The notes under the pieces were generated by a model. The model ran no database searches. It worked only from the letters and a program-made list of their open reading frames with translations, and was not told the DNA's origin. Position numbers and translations under genes: made by a program. Positions 22,731-33,946 of a stretch of 64,000 nucleotides of DNA are shown here, one piece after another. Origin of the DNA: Halichondria panicea (Eukaryota > Porifera > Demospongiae > Suberitida > Halichondriidae); the NCBI RefSeq assembly GCF_963675165.1, contig NC_087385.1, positions 392,501-456,500 of the forward strand, in the 5' to 3' direction. Every line of letters begins with the position of its first letter. Position 1 is the first letter of the stretch.

Positions 22731-24571
22731 GACTGATTAATATTATACTCAAACTCAAAGTCGCTCTTGTTTTTATACCCCTTTTGCGGTATTCACTGCT
22801 TGAATACCATTCCGAAACTACATTTCGACCTTGCTAGTTGGATAACACATGGTTGCTATGGCGTACAGTAAAGTTATGTTTGCAAGTCATAATCAGCAGG
22901 GAATGTGCATGTGTACCAAGTAACTGCACCATTTAATTTCATATAGCCAGCCTTCTGTCATAAGTCATCCAGTCTCTCGCAGAGTTACGTATAATTATAT
23001 ACATGTCTTCCTGTCAAATGTTCACGATGTTGGCTAACAATCAATTAATTGCCTACATTCCTTCCTGTAACCATTTTATTTCTACCGGCATGTTTATAAT
23101 CAGGTGTACGGTTGTGACCCAACACAGTTGTATTGTATAGATATAGCTAGTCAACGGTATTCGTAATTATGACCACAACTCCATAGATCTGTGCACATTG
23201 TGTCTCCATGTGTAGACTATAATTAATCATGCAGTATGGACTTTTGTTGCAGCCGTTGTATAGTACCAATTAATGAAACAAGAGAAAACAAGTGATAGAC
23301 TAGCTTAGTTAGTAATACATCATTATTACATTATTATCATACAGATATGATTGACATGTATCGTATTGCAGGACATTTTCGTGGGGTCCAAAATTTCGCG
23401 TTTTTTGAGGGCAGAACAGTAACGCCAAAATTAAAACTGGGATAAACTCCCACGCACCGGTATTTTCACGTGCAAAGTATTGGTGGGTGTGGTTTCCTGG
23501 CATTGAAAGGCGAATATTAAAACCCACGAAAAAATGTTTGCTGAGGGCTCTGGAGCCAAATTGTGAAAATTTGCACCCGCGAAAATTTCCCGCTATACAG
23601 TATTATAGTCACCTCCATCTCTCCATTGATTGGGAGTCACCTGCTTGACACAGTATCTGACCGATGTATAATTGATCAAACCAGCTCTCAATTTCTTTTT
23701 TGCTTCCTCAGTCACATAATAGAGAAAAATACCGGCAGCCATTGGCCTCCGATCTCCATTTGACAATGTGTGTTGTGCCATATCATATGGCATAGATAAA
23801 ACAATATAACCTTATACACATTCTGTCAAACATGCAGTAATGTACCTGTAGTGGGACACATGCAGTTTTGTCTGAAATCTATAGTTAAGTATATTTCTGA
23901 GCAGTTGCATATATATCGATATGGAGTGAGCATGTTGAAGTTCCATAGTCCTTTGGCCATGTCTTCTAAATCTTAGATTACCAAGACTGAGAAATGTGCT
24001 GGTGGGCTAGCAACGAGGGGTGCAAACAGTCCAACTGCATACAGACACAATTATACTGTGAATATCAAATAGTTATACCGCTAACGAATCCTATATATCT
24101 ATACTATGCAACCGTGTTGGGTCACATGCATCCCAGACAATTATAGACACCTGCATGCATAATCATAAACATGCGGGTACTGGTAGCTGGTTATACAGGA
24201 AGGAATGTAGGTGATTGTTAGCCAACATTGTGAAAAATTAATTGACAGTTACAACAGCATGCACTGTGAAAAATTGACGAGAACATTTGTAGGTAGAGCT
24301 ACTTCGAAAACAACAGTCTGCTATGAAAGAGTGCATGCATGCGTGCAATGTATATTGCTTGGTGCACATTCCCTGCATGACTTATGACAGAAGGCATGGC
24401 TATGAAATTTAAATGGTGCATGCAATGTAGTTACTTGCATGCACATTCCCTGCTGATTATGATTTGCAAACATGACTTACTGTACGCCATATATATCAAC
24501 CATGTGTTATCTATGCATGCATGGCAAGTTCGTAACGTGGTTCCGGAATGTTATACCCCTAATCAGTCGTG
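22731..24571. repeat. Large inverted repeat separating loci 1 and 2
   Basis: The flanks of loci 1 and 2 match in opposite orientation (for example 22870-22970 against 24375-24490, both with CTGCTGATTATGA and GACTTATGACAGAAGG-type sequence). Loci 1 and 2 are therefore arms of an inverted duplication of about 1.2 kb each. The centre holds an inverted-repeat element (23359-23602) and otherwise nothing recognised. Confidence 0.65.
23359..23602. mobile_element. MITE, second copy of the TACCGTATAGCGGG family
   Basis: It aligns along its length with 1642-1871 (shared GGTGGGTGTGGTTTCCTG, AACCCACGAAAA and GCTGAGGGCTCT) and ends CCCGCTATACAGTA. The left end is mutated (TATCGTATTGCAGG). Confidence 0.7.
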
Positions 24572-25437
24572 ATGAAGTCTGGCTTTCTCTTATTCATTGC
24601 CTTCGGAGATTTTAGCTCTATGCAGCTACTTGCACTAGTAAAAGGTGACGTTGAAAAGGTGAATGCTATATCTACTGATGAATTTATCTAAACTACTATT
24701 TTAGAGCCTGGATCAGTGGATCTTAGTGTCACTGCCCTAGCTCCGTGGTCGTGATGGCAGGGATGGGCCGCCAGGAAAAAATGGACGTGATGGAGTGCAA
24801 GGACCAGTGGGACCAAAAGGACTCCCTGGAAAGAATGGACCTCCTGGTACATCTGGAGCCCCTGGAACAAAGAGTGCCAGAAAAGTGGTCTACACCAGGT
24901 GGGGGAAAAGCACATGCAGAGATGGAGCCAAACTAGTCTATATACGTTGGATTAATGGCTGGGAGTCGCCATAATGCTGTCGGTGGTGGCACTACTCGAC
25001 TGTGAATACCCAATAATCCCGACTCTACACCATCCCATTCATTAAAGGTGTGTAGAACTACAGCCCACTCTACAATGTTGAAAAGAGACTGTGAGAAACC
25101 ATGCCCACGACATTCCTTGTGCATGCTATATGTGTGTATAATTATTGTACCCACTAAAGAAGTTGTGCTAATGGTACCTGGCAAGAGCTCTTGTCCAGCT
25201 GGATTCATGAGAGAGTACTATGGCTACCTCATGTCAGAGAGGGTGCACAGTGGTCATAGACGATCTACATTCGAATGTGTTGACAAAGATCTCGAATCTG
25301 CATCTATAGGCATGGAAGTTCACAATGGCAGGCACATGCATGCTCTGATGGATCCTGTTGAGGCTGTGTGTAATGCACTATCTTGCCCTCCTTACAACAA
25401 TTACAAAGAGATCAACTGTGCTATGTGCTCAATGTAG
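24572..25437 (+). pseudogene. Short-chain collagen, locus 2 (inverted pseudogene)
   Basis: The only plus-strand member. Exon 1 is 24572-24654 (signal peptide from ATGAAGTCTGGC; the first of the usual two ATGs is GTG) and exon 2 is 24715-25437. It is disabled by a 4-base insertion at about 24738-24741 just before the collagen repeats, which throws them out of frame; by an indel near 24945; and by a TGA at about 25004 (CTGTGAATA for CTGTGCATG). The C-terminal reading frame from PTKEVVLMVPG to the end is still open. The promoter has lost its TATA box: the TTCCGGAA motif (24543) now lies only about 30 bp from the ATG. Sub-branch as locus 1. Confidence 0.85.
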
Positions 25438-26151
25438 CTGTTCCGTTATGAGAGCTGAATGCGAGAACATTGAACTATATGTACTGTAGACTAATAGAGT
25501 ATATAGCTAGTTAAGGCTATTGTTTTGATCTATATATATAGTTGCATGTCAATGAACACAACGAGAGAACAAGTGGTAGACTATAGCTTAGTGAAGTCAT
25601 TCACATCCATTAAACCATCATCAATAATTATACATACATGTAATTTATTAATGACATTCATTGTTCATCTCACTACATACCACATGCCATATAGAGACAT
25701 GCCACATGGCACACAACACACAACAATGGCTGCTGAGAAGGAGGTGGTGTTTGCCTAGGAACTGAGGAGATATTTGTTAATTATGCTGGTACCTGAGTAA
25801 GAATGAAATGAAGCAATTGCACGTCTGTGGCAAGCTAGACTCCCTAATCAATGGCAGCTGAGAGATGGAAGAACTGAAAACCTATCAGGTTAGTGTACGT
25901 GTGCATGCTTCTCATGTCAATCGTACAATCATTGTATACATTATAGTTATAATTATTATGTAAATTAATGACGTAACTAAGCTGCATGGCTAGACTATAC
26001 CTATTGTTGTTCTCATTGTTACTAGATTATATAACTACATGTATAATTATGATTGCTAGATCTATACAACAATGATTAACTACTGTATTAGCCTACATTT
26101 TAGTGTTCTCTCACTCAGTTCATTGTTTTTAATTAATAACATGCAGAACAG
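25438..26151. other. Spacer between loci 2 and 3 (tail-to-tail)
   Basis: It contains 3' flanks of both loci and, at about 25640-25930, a decayed copy of the roughly 300-bp 3' block. Nothing else was recognised. Confidence 0.4.
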
Positions 26152-26574
26152 CTACATTGAGCACATAGCACAGTGTGTAGTTGTTGTAAGGAGGGCAAGG
26201 TAGTGCATTACACACAGCCTCAACATGACCAAACAGACCATGTCCCTGAGCTGCGCGTGTGAACTTTCAGGAAGTTCCGAACAGACTCGAGATCTTTGTC
26301 AACACATTCGAATGTAGATCGCTTATGAAGAGTATGTGCCTTCTCCGACATGAGATAGCCATAGTACTCTCTCGTGAATCCAGCTGGACAAGAGCTCTAG
26401 CCGGGTACCATTAGCACAAGGTATTTAGTGGGCACCACACACACAGCACAAGGAATGTCTTGGCGATGGTTTATGATACTCAACATTGTAGAGCGGGCTG
26501 TAGCTCTGCACACCGCTAATGAATGGGAGGGTGTAGTCGGGATTATTGGGCATACACAGTCGTGTAGTGCCACC

Positions 26575-26790
26575 AGTCATACCAGTATAACGTCTGGTTT
26601 GACGTCTGGTTTGGTGTCTGAGTGTCACATGTCAGGTGTTTCATTTTTGTCTATAAAAGTCACTAGTTGTTTTCTATTATTTTTTGTCCTGAAGAATCGC
26701 TCATTGCGAAGAAAAGCTTTGATAATATAATAAAACAAATTGAAAGTGACTATATATAGCCATAGCCTTAGCCAGCTCACAGCTAGTTAC
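26575..26790. mobile_element. Insertion of about 215 bp inside collagen locus 3
   Basis: Unrelated sequence interrupts the C-terminal domain. It includes repeated ACGTCTGGTTT units and CCTGAAGAATCGCTCATTGC...GAAAAGC, reminiscent of leader sequences near reverse-transcriptase genes. Exact ends are uncertain and the element class is not established. Confidence 0.45.
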
Positions 26791-27011
26791 CTAAAGTATT
26801 TCTGTAGTGACTTCCAGCCATTACTCCAGCATACACTAGATTGGCTCCATCTCTGCAAGTACTCTTCCCCCACCTGGTGTAAACCACACCCCCACTATTT
26901 GGTCCAGGGACTCTAGATGTACCAGGAGGTCCATTCATTCCGGGGGATCCTCTTGTGCCCACTGGTCCTTGCACTCCATCACGTCCGTCTCTTCCCCGTG
27001 GTCCATCCCTG

Positions 27012-27930
27012 ATAGAGTTGCTAGTCCACGGTTGATAGAGTTACTAGTCCACAGTACGTTGTAGTTGGTCCACATGCAGTTGATAGTTCACAGTTGCTAG
27101 TTGCTTGATCGTGACTTTTAACGATTAATACTATCAGTAGGGTAATCATAACACACAGATCCTGGTGATGAAGCAGAGTGCAGGTGCTGGCTGATGGAGA
27201 ACACTGACGATGAACTGTGATCTGTGGCTTATATTATTCTACATAATAAAAAAGTGCAATCCAAAACCTGTTTCTCTAATACTTTATTGATGGGGGAAGC
27301 CCACTTAACATGTATGTATTGCGGACGCACGTCAGTGTCGTCTGATGCCAGCAAAAACTATCTAGTTAGCAAATTTTGTATAATGTATAGATCTAGTAAC
27401 TGGCTGCCAAAATGTGGTATAGTGCAGTTCAACTTTAACTTCCAAAATGATGTTTTTACAATTAATGAATCACTAAGTCCACTATTCTACGTGCAGGTCA
27501 ACTAAGAAGTGGGAGGCCTACAAATTCAATTTTCATAAATACATGCACTTAACGCTTCACTAATTGATTTAAACAGCTTTAACAATTCCTCCCCTCCCCC
27601 TGTTCAATTTTACAACATCAAAATTTGTTTTGCCATGCTTTGTATTCCATTGCAAACCCTTCTGAATTTTGATAAATCATGAACCACAAATTTTTTCCCA
27701 TACATGGACACTGTACACATCATTCCAAATGGATAACAAAAAAGACTACACTCACACATTTTGCGCAGCCAGATGGTATACAAAGAATGAGTTCTACATA
27801 CTTTAGGAGTGCGTTTGGACCAACCCTTCGTGCCTATACCTTCCATCAAATTTTTTTCACTTATACACTGCTAAGTAATTACTATATAATCGGACCCTTT
27901 CAATGAAGCTGTTGTAGAATTACTTTCCTA
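27012..27930. mobile_element. Insertion of about 0.9 kb in collagen locus 3, between exon 1 and collagen repeats
   Basis: The stretch has no match to other array members. The left part has tandem 'GTTGATAGAGTTACTAGTCC'-like repeats; the rest is AT-rich with only short open frames. Its origin was not recognised. Confidence 0.45.
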
Positions 27931-28036
27931 AATTCACAGTATTCACTTTTTCTATATCACCTTTAGCCAATGCAAGTAACTGCATAGAGCTGAAGACTCC
28001 AAAGGCAACGAATAAGAGAAGGCCAGACTTCATCAT

Positions 28037-29084
28037 GTCTGATTGTCAGCCAAAGATATGTATGTACTCCTCAAACTCAAAGTCGCTCTTGTTTTATACT
28101 CGGTAATTACTACTTGTATATAGTATTCCGGAACCACATGCTAGATACATTAACGCAGGATAACACAATGACATGGTTGCTATGGCGTACAGTAAGTCAT
28201 GGTTGCAGGTCATATCAGCAGGAAATGTGTGTACCAAGTAACAATAATAATACATGCATGCACTCTTTCATATGCAGCGGTGTTGGGTCACATGCCATGA
28301 TCATAAACATGCCGGTAGAAATAAAATGGTTACAGGAAGGAATGTAAGCAAGGAATGACATTTAATTGATTGTTAGCTAACATTGTGAAAAATGGACAGG
28401 AAGATTTTTTAGGTACTACTTTAGAAAGTGCATCATGGGCATTGGCTATATAGTGTATAGATATAAGATTCGTTAATGGCATTCGTTACAATGATGCTCA
28501 TAGTCACATTGTGTCTCCATGCAGTTGGACTGTTTCCACCTCTTGTTGCTAGCCCACCAGCACATGGCCAAAGGTATATAAAGTGACCCAATTCCGTGTC
28601 CCTCCTTCAGATAATTATACTGTATGTATAATATTGATGATGGTTATTAATGACATTCATTGATTCATCTCACCACATATACCACAGAGACATGCCACAT
28701 GGCACACACAACAATGGCCTGCTGAGAAAGTGTTGCCTATTCTTTAAGCAAGGAATGTTGCCTGTTACTGTGCTGGGAACTGAGTAAAAATGAAATGAAG
28801 CAATTACACGTACATCTGTGTGTGGCAAGCTGACTCCCAATCACAGCTGAGAGATGAAGGAACGGAACAACCTTACAACAGGTTAGTGCATGTGCATGCT
28901 TTTCATGTCAATCATACAATCATTTTGTATACGGTCATGTAAGTTACAAATGACGTAACTAAGCTATACTGTTTATAGATCTATAGTTAACTATGGCTGC
29001 TATATAATACAACAAAATGATTAACTATATACACTACATTTTAGTGTTCTCTCACGTACTCTGTTCATTGTTTTTACACAACAG
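28037..29084. other. Intergenic, loci 3 to 4
   Basis: The stretch holds the locus 3 promoter (TATA 28092-28098, TTCCGGAA 28126-28133) and a copy of the roughly 300-bp 3' block at about 28640-28930. The upstream block at about 28310-28345 is degraded. Confidence 0.45.
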
Positions 29085-29899
29085 CTACATTGTGCACATA
29101 GCACAGTTGATTTCCTTGTAGTTGTTGTAAGGAGGGCAAGGTAGTGCATTACACACAGCCTCAACATGACCAAAAAAACCGTGTCCCTGTCCGTGTGAAC
29201 TTCCATGTACAGACTCGAGAGCTTTGTCAACGCATTCGAATGTAGATCGTTTATGATTACCATGTACCCTCTCCGACATGAGGTAGCCATAGTACTCTCT
29301 TGTGAATCCAGCTGGACAAGAGCTCTTGCCAGGTACCATTAGCACAAGGTCTTTAGTGGGCACCACGCACACAGCACAAGGAATGTCGTGGGCATGGTTT
29401 CTTATGGTATTTTGATATTCAACATTGTAGAGTGGGCTGTAGTTCTGCACACCACTAATGAATGGGAGGGTGTAGTCGGGATTATTGGGCATGCACAGCC
29501 GAGTAGTGCCACCACCACTATTTAGGTGGTGACTCCCAGCCATTACTCCAGCATAGACTAGATTGGCTCCATCTCTGCAGGTAGTCTTCCCCCACCTGGT
29601 GTAGACCACACCCCCACTCTTTGCTCCAGGGGCTCCGAGTGTACCAGGAGGTCCATTCATTCCGGGGGATCCTCTTGGACCCACTGGTCCTTGCACTCCA
29701 TCACGTCCGTCTCTTCCTCGTGGTCCATCCCTGCCATCACGACCACGGAGGACACTGACATTGGATCCAGACTCTGAATGGCAATTCAGTATTTGTTACA
29801 ATAATAGCTATTTGCATAGTGTGTCTCACCTTGTGCTATTGCTAGCAGCTGCAAAGAGCCGAACACACCAAATAGTAGCAGAAAGTATGATTTCACCAT
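29085..29899 (-). CDS. Short-chain collagen C4-like, locus 4 (intact, V-type)
   Basis: Exon 1 is 29830-29899 (V-type signal peptide, MVKSYFLLLFGVFGSLQLLA) and exon 2 is 29085-29773, 252 aa, with a 56-bp intron. The mature N-terminus continues ESGSNVSVLRGRDGRDG, then 14 uninterrupted Gly-X-Y triplets and the ten-cysteine C-terminal domain ending NCAMCTM. Variable windows: HHLNS, GN, HGQGH. The promoter is unusual: three telomere-like CCCTAA units sit directly next to the TATA box (29959-29965). Confidence 0.9.
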
Positions 29900-29958
29900 G
29901 GCTGATTCTTTCCCGTGCAGCAACCAAACTCATGTTTTGCTGGCTAAAATTGTTTTGT

Positions 29959-30048
29959 TTTTATACCTAACCCTAACCCTAACCCTTTGACTAATATATT
30001 ACATATATATATGTACAGGGTACAGGTGCTTAAGACGTTTCCGGGGAA
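29959..30048 (-). promoter_or_regulatory. Locus 4 promoter with telomere-like insert
   Basis: TATAAAA (minus strand) is at 29959-29965, followed upstream by three TTAGGG-type units (about 29966-29986) absent from all paralogous promoters, and TTCCGGGGAA at 30039-30048. Otherwise it matches the V-type layout. Confidence 0.75.
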
Positions 30049-30403
30049 CTTATACTTGTACTGTATGCTCCTACAGAATAATAGTGAGTAACTAGTGTAG
30101 GGTTTCATTGGTAGAAACTGAAAGTGGTATTTACTATGATCACATGCATACAATCTGTTGTATGTACCTCTGCTGTAAGTCAATTTTCACTAATGATTCC
30201 TCTACACACATCTTCCTGTACCCATTATGTTCCTACCTGCAGGTTGTGATTAGGTGTCATTTTTCTAAACATGCATAACAATTAAGTTAACGTATAAAAA
30301 TTATGGATAGCAAAATTAATGGTTGTTGATTAGAACATCTAAGTATTTCTACCAAGCTGGCCAGTCTGTGTCAATCATAATTATACATAATAATTATAAT
30401 GTT

Positions 30404-30625
30404 TTGCAAGCATCAAATATAATAATGCGAATTTTGCGAGCGTTGAACACTTCCCAAAAATAAAAATTTAATTTAATCGCAAAACAAAATAATTATAGTA
30501 TCTGGTAAATACATACGATCCTTGCCATATATAACTGAATAGTTAGATCGCAAAGAGTCAATTTTTCTACTGATTTGGCTTGATCGTAAAGTTTTTCACC
30601 AGCAAAATATTCTAGTAATACGGTA
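30404..30625. mobile_element. MITE, TACCGTATTRCTAGAAT family, copy 1
   Basis: The right end is GCAAAATATTCTAGTAATACGG. The left end is truncated to ATGTTTTGCAAGCATC. The interior matches the copies at 33656-33871, 52559-52772 and 56433-56646. Confidence 0.6.
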
Positions 30626-30713
30626 TACATGCAATGGCATTATTGAGAACCTAACTCTTACTAATATTATACATAGTTCAGTGCATGTTCTCTCACTCAG
30701 TCAGAAAACTACA

Positions 30714-31516
30714 TTATATTGTGCACATAGCACAGTTGATCTCTTTGTAGTTGTTGTAAGGAGGGCAAGATAGTGCATTACACACAGCCTCAACATGACC
30801 AAACAGACCGTGTAACTGAAAGTTAGAACTTCCATGTACAGACTCGAGATCTTTATCAACGCATTCGAATGTAGATCGTTTATGATGAGCATGCACCCTC
30901 TCCGACATGAGGTAGCCGTAGTACTCTCTCGTGAATCCAACTGGACAAGAGCTCTTGCCGGGTACCATTAGAACAAGGTTTTTAGTGGGCACCACACACA
31001 CAGCACAAGGAATGTCGTGGCCATGGTTTCGAACAGTGTCCTGGTATTCGATATTGTAGAGCGGGCTGTAGTTCTGCACACCATTAATAAATGGGAGGGT
31101 GTAGTCGGGATTATTGGGCATGCACAGTCGAGTAGTGCCACCACCACTAACACTGTAGTGACTCCCAGCCATTACTCCAGCATAGACTAGATTGGCTCCA
31201 TCTCTGCAGGTATGCTTCCCCCACCTGGTGTAGACTACACCCCCATTTTTTGGTCCAGGGGCTCCGGATGTACCAGGAGGTCCATTCATTCCGGGGGATC
31301 CTCTTGGACCCACTGGTCCTTGGAGTCCATCACGCCCATCTCTTCCTCGTGGCCCATCCCTGCCATCACGACCACAGAGGACACTGACGTTGGATCCAGA
31401 CTCTGAATGGTATTAGTTAAGAATAGCTATTTATATAGTATCTCACCTTTTGCTATTGCTAGCAGCTGCAAAGAGCCAAACACTCCAAATAGTAGCAGAA
31501 GGCCTGATTTCACCAT
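30714..31516 (-). CDS. Short-chain collagen C4-like, locus 5 (intact, V-type)
   Basis: Exon 1 is 31447-31516 and exon 2 is 30714-31402, 252 aa, with a 44-bp intron. The signal peptide is V-type (MVKSGLLLLFGVFGSLQLLA). The first collagen-proximal Arg is replaced by Cys (SVLCGRDGRDG), a potential interchain disulphide. There are 14 Gly-X-Y triplets. The last residue is Ile (AMCTI) because a TATAAT-like insertion at the end changes the stop codon. Variable windows: HYSVS, AH, NFQLH. TATA 31561-31567; TTCCGGGGAA 31635-31644. This locus and its 5' flank were duplicated to give locus 7. Confidence 0.9.
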
Positions 31517-31560
31517 GGCTGTTCTCTTTCCATGAAGAAATTGAACTCATACTTTTTGTT

Positions 31561-31644
31561 TTTTATACCCTTTGACTAACATAATTTTTGTAAATTGCAT
31601 AATATTATATTCAGGGTAGAATTGCTTAAGACATTTCCGGGGAA
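31561..31644 (-). promoter_or_regulatory. Locus 5 promoter (V-type)
   Basis: TATA box 31561-31567, about 45 bp upstream of the ATG; TTCCGGGGAA motif 31635-31644. Confidence 0.7.
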
Positions 31645-32731
31645 CTTATACCATGCATACTCTATAATATATAATTATGCTCCCACAGAATATATAACAT
31701 ATTATAGAGTATAGCAACAGTCTAGGGTTTCAATGGAATGAGAGAACCTATAATCACATGACTGCATGATCTGTTGTACGTCCAACTGTAAGTCTATAGT
31801 GATTCCTAGCTTCCTACACACATCTTCCTGTACCCATTATGTTTCTACCTGCATGTTGTGTGATTAGGTGTCATGTTTCTAACATAGTGCCGTAAAAAAA
31901 TGGTTGGAAGGCCTTTGTATTTCTACCAAGCTCAGAGCTCAGCTGTGTAAATCATACACACAATCTGATGACATTAGTAAACCTAAATCCTTATACTGAC
32001 TGCTATAATAATGTAGTCTACGTAGTTGATCAGTGTTCTCTCATTCAGTTCATATAGAACAGCGATACATTGTGCACACACTATGCACAGTTGATCTCTT
32101 TGCTGGCCCACCAGCACATGCCCAAATTAGAACAACTGCTGCTCCCTCAGAATAATAATAGATTTCAGCTAGGGACTCAATTAAACTCTGTGTCAACATT
32201 ACTATTGTAGATATAAGTGATGACGCAGGAGCAGGAAAACTCTGTTGCTATAGCAGTTCAACACTCTGACTTATCTACTCTTGTATTTGTGTATTGGTGA
32301 GGTTTTTAATGACATTCATAAATTTGGTCACCTACCCACATGCCACATGCATGCATCATAGATCTATGATGGCACAACACAAATGGGCCAATCTAGATCT
32401 GCTGAAAGAGGTGTCCTATTTCTTCTTTATTGTGACTGACAAACCAACTAATGAGGAGATGTTGCCTTGGAAGCAATTGCACATCTGTGGCAAGCTGGAC
32501 TCTCAATCACAGCTGAGAGATAAAGGAACTGTATAACGTTATCAGGTTAGTGTGCATGCTTCTCATGTCAATCATCAATCATTTGTAATAATCTATAAAA
32601 TGATAAGCTAGACTTTGTTCATTGTTACTATACAACGCTAGATCTACAACTGTATACAATATAATTATAGTCCAATATACTGTTAATTACTGTAGTACTG
32701 TACATAGTTTAGTGTACTCGCATTCAGAAAG
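31645..32731. other. Intergenic, loci 5 to 6
   Basis: Contains the conserved upstream block (about 31822-31885), a collagen 3'-end scrap (about 32070-32105, ATGCACAGTTGATCTCTTTG), and a well-preserved copy of the roughly 300-bp 3' block (about 32295-32590) with an open plus-strand frame. It is nearly identical to 34500-35460. Confidence 0.5.
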
Positions 32732-33292
32732 CTACATTGTGCACATAGCACAGTTGATCTCTTTGTAGTTGTTGTACGGAGGGCAAGCGAGTGCATTACA
32801 CTGAGCCTCGACATGGCCAAACAGACCATTTTCTATTCGAAAGTGTGATGAACTTCCATGTACAACTTCCAAATCTTTGTCAACACATTCAAAAGTAGAT
32901 CGTTTATGAGCAGGATGCACTTTTTCTGACATGAGATAGCCATAGTACTCTCTCGTGAATCCAGCTGGACAAGAGCTCTTGCCGGGTACCATTAGCACAA
33001 AGTCTTTAGTGGGCACTACACACACAGCACAAGGAATGTCGTGGGCATGGTTTCTTATGGTATTTTGATATTCAACATTGTATAGTGGGGTGTATTTCTG
33101 CACACCATTAATGAATGGGAGTGTGTAGTCAGGATCATTGGGCATGCACAGTCGTGTAGTGCCACCTCCACTATTTCTGTAATGACTCCCAGCCGTTACT
33201 CCAGCATAGACTAGATTGGCTCCATCTCTGCAGGTATGCTTACCCCACCTAGTGTAGACCACACCCCCATTCTTTGGTGCAAGGGCTCCGGA
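32732..33292 (-). pseudogene. Short-chain collagen, locus 6 (5'-truncated)
   Basis: The C-terminal domain is open from KNGGVVYTRWGK to CAMCTM (176 codons). Just upstream the sequence breaks at about 33292, inside the last Gly-X-Y triplets, and continues as V-type far-upstream DNA. Signal peptide, almost all collagen repeats and promoter are missing. Variable windows: HYRNS, PA, and a longer third loop SHFRIEN. The break coincides with the left edge of a duplicated block. Confidence 0.85.
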
Positions 33293-33946
33293 TATATATT
33301 ATATACTTGTACTGTATGCTCCTACAGAATAATAGTATTGTTAGAGTAACTAGTGTAGGGTTTCATTGGTAGAAACTGAAAGTGGTATTTACTATGATCA
33401 CATGCATACAATCTGTTGTATGTACCTCTGCTGTAAGTCAATTTTCACTAATGATTTTCTTTCCTACACACATCTTCCTGTATACCCATTATGTTTCTAC
33501 CTGCAGGTTGTGATTAGGTGTCATGTTTCTAAACATGCATAACAATTAAGTTAACGTATAAAAATTATGGATAGCAAAATTAATGGTTGTTGATTAGAAC
33601 ATCTAAGTATTTCTACCAAAGCTGGCCGTCTGTGTCAATCATAATTATGCTTATAATGTTTTGTAAGCATCAAACATAATAATGCGAATTGCGAGCGTTG
33701 AACACTTCCCAAAAATAGAATCGCAAAACCTAAAATAATTATAGTACCTGGTAAATACATACGATCCTTGCCATATATAACTGAGTAGTTAGATCGCAAA
33801 GAGTCCATTTTTCTGCTGATTTGGCTCGATCGTAAAGTTTTTCACCAGCAAAATGTTCTAGTAATACGGTACACATGCAATGGAGAACCTAACTCTTACT
33901 AATATTCTACATAGTTCAGTGCATGTTCTCTCACTCAGTCAGAAAA
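33293..33946. repeat. Duplicated V-type far-upstream DNA (copy of about 30055-30700)
   Basis: Near-identical to the region upstream of locus 4 and downstream of locus 5, including the conserved upstream block (about 33476-33535) and a MITE (33656-33871). It starts exactly at the truncation of locus 6. Confidence 0.75.
33656..33871. mobile_element. MITE, TACCGTATTRCTAGAAT family, copy 2
   Basis: Duplicate of copy 1, ending GCAAAATGTTCTAGTAATACGG. Confidence 0.55.

Larger units (their letters stand above)
26152..28036 (-). pseudogene. Short-chain collagen, locus 3 (pseudogene split by two insertions)
   Basis: Exon 1 (27961-28036, M-type signal peptide) and its promoter look intact. The collagen segment (about 26783-27010) is separated from exon 1 by about 0.9 kb of unrelated DNA, which replaces the first Gly-X-Y triplets and the intron acceptor. 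A second insertion of about 215 bp (about 26575-26790) splits the C-terminal domain after MAGSHYRN. There is also an 8-base deletion near 26173 and a TAG in the PGKSS motif (26397-26400 region, CCGGCTAGAGC for CCGGCAAGAGC). Confidence 0.85.

Noticed and set aside
27610-27849. Minus-strand open frame of 79 codons inside the locus 3 insertion as a possible transposase or reverse transcriptase
   Set aside because: No motif of either enzyme class is visible and the frame is short; left as unrecognised insertion sequence.
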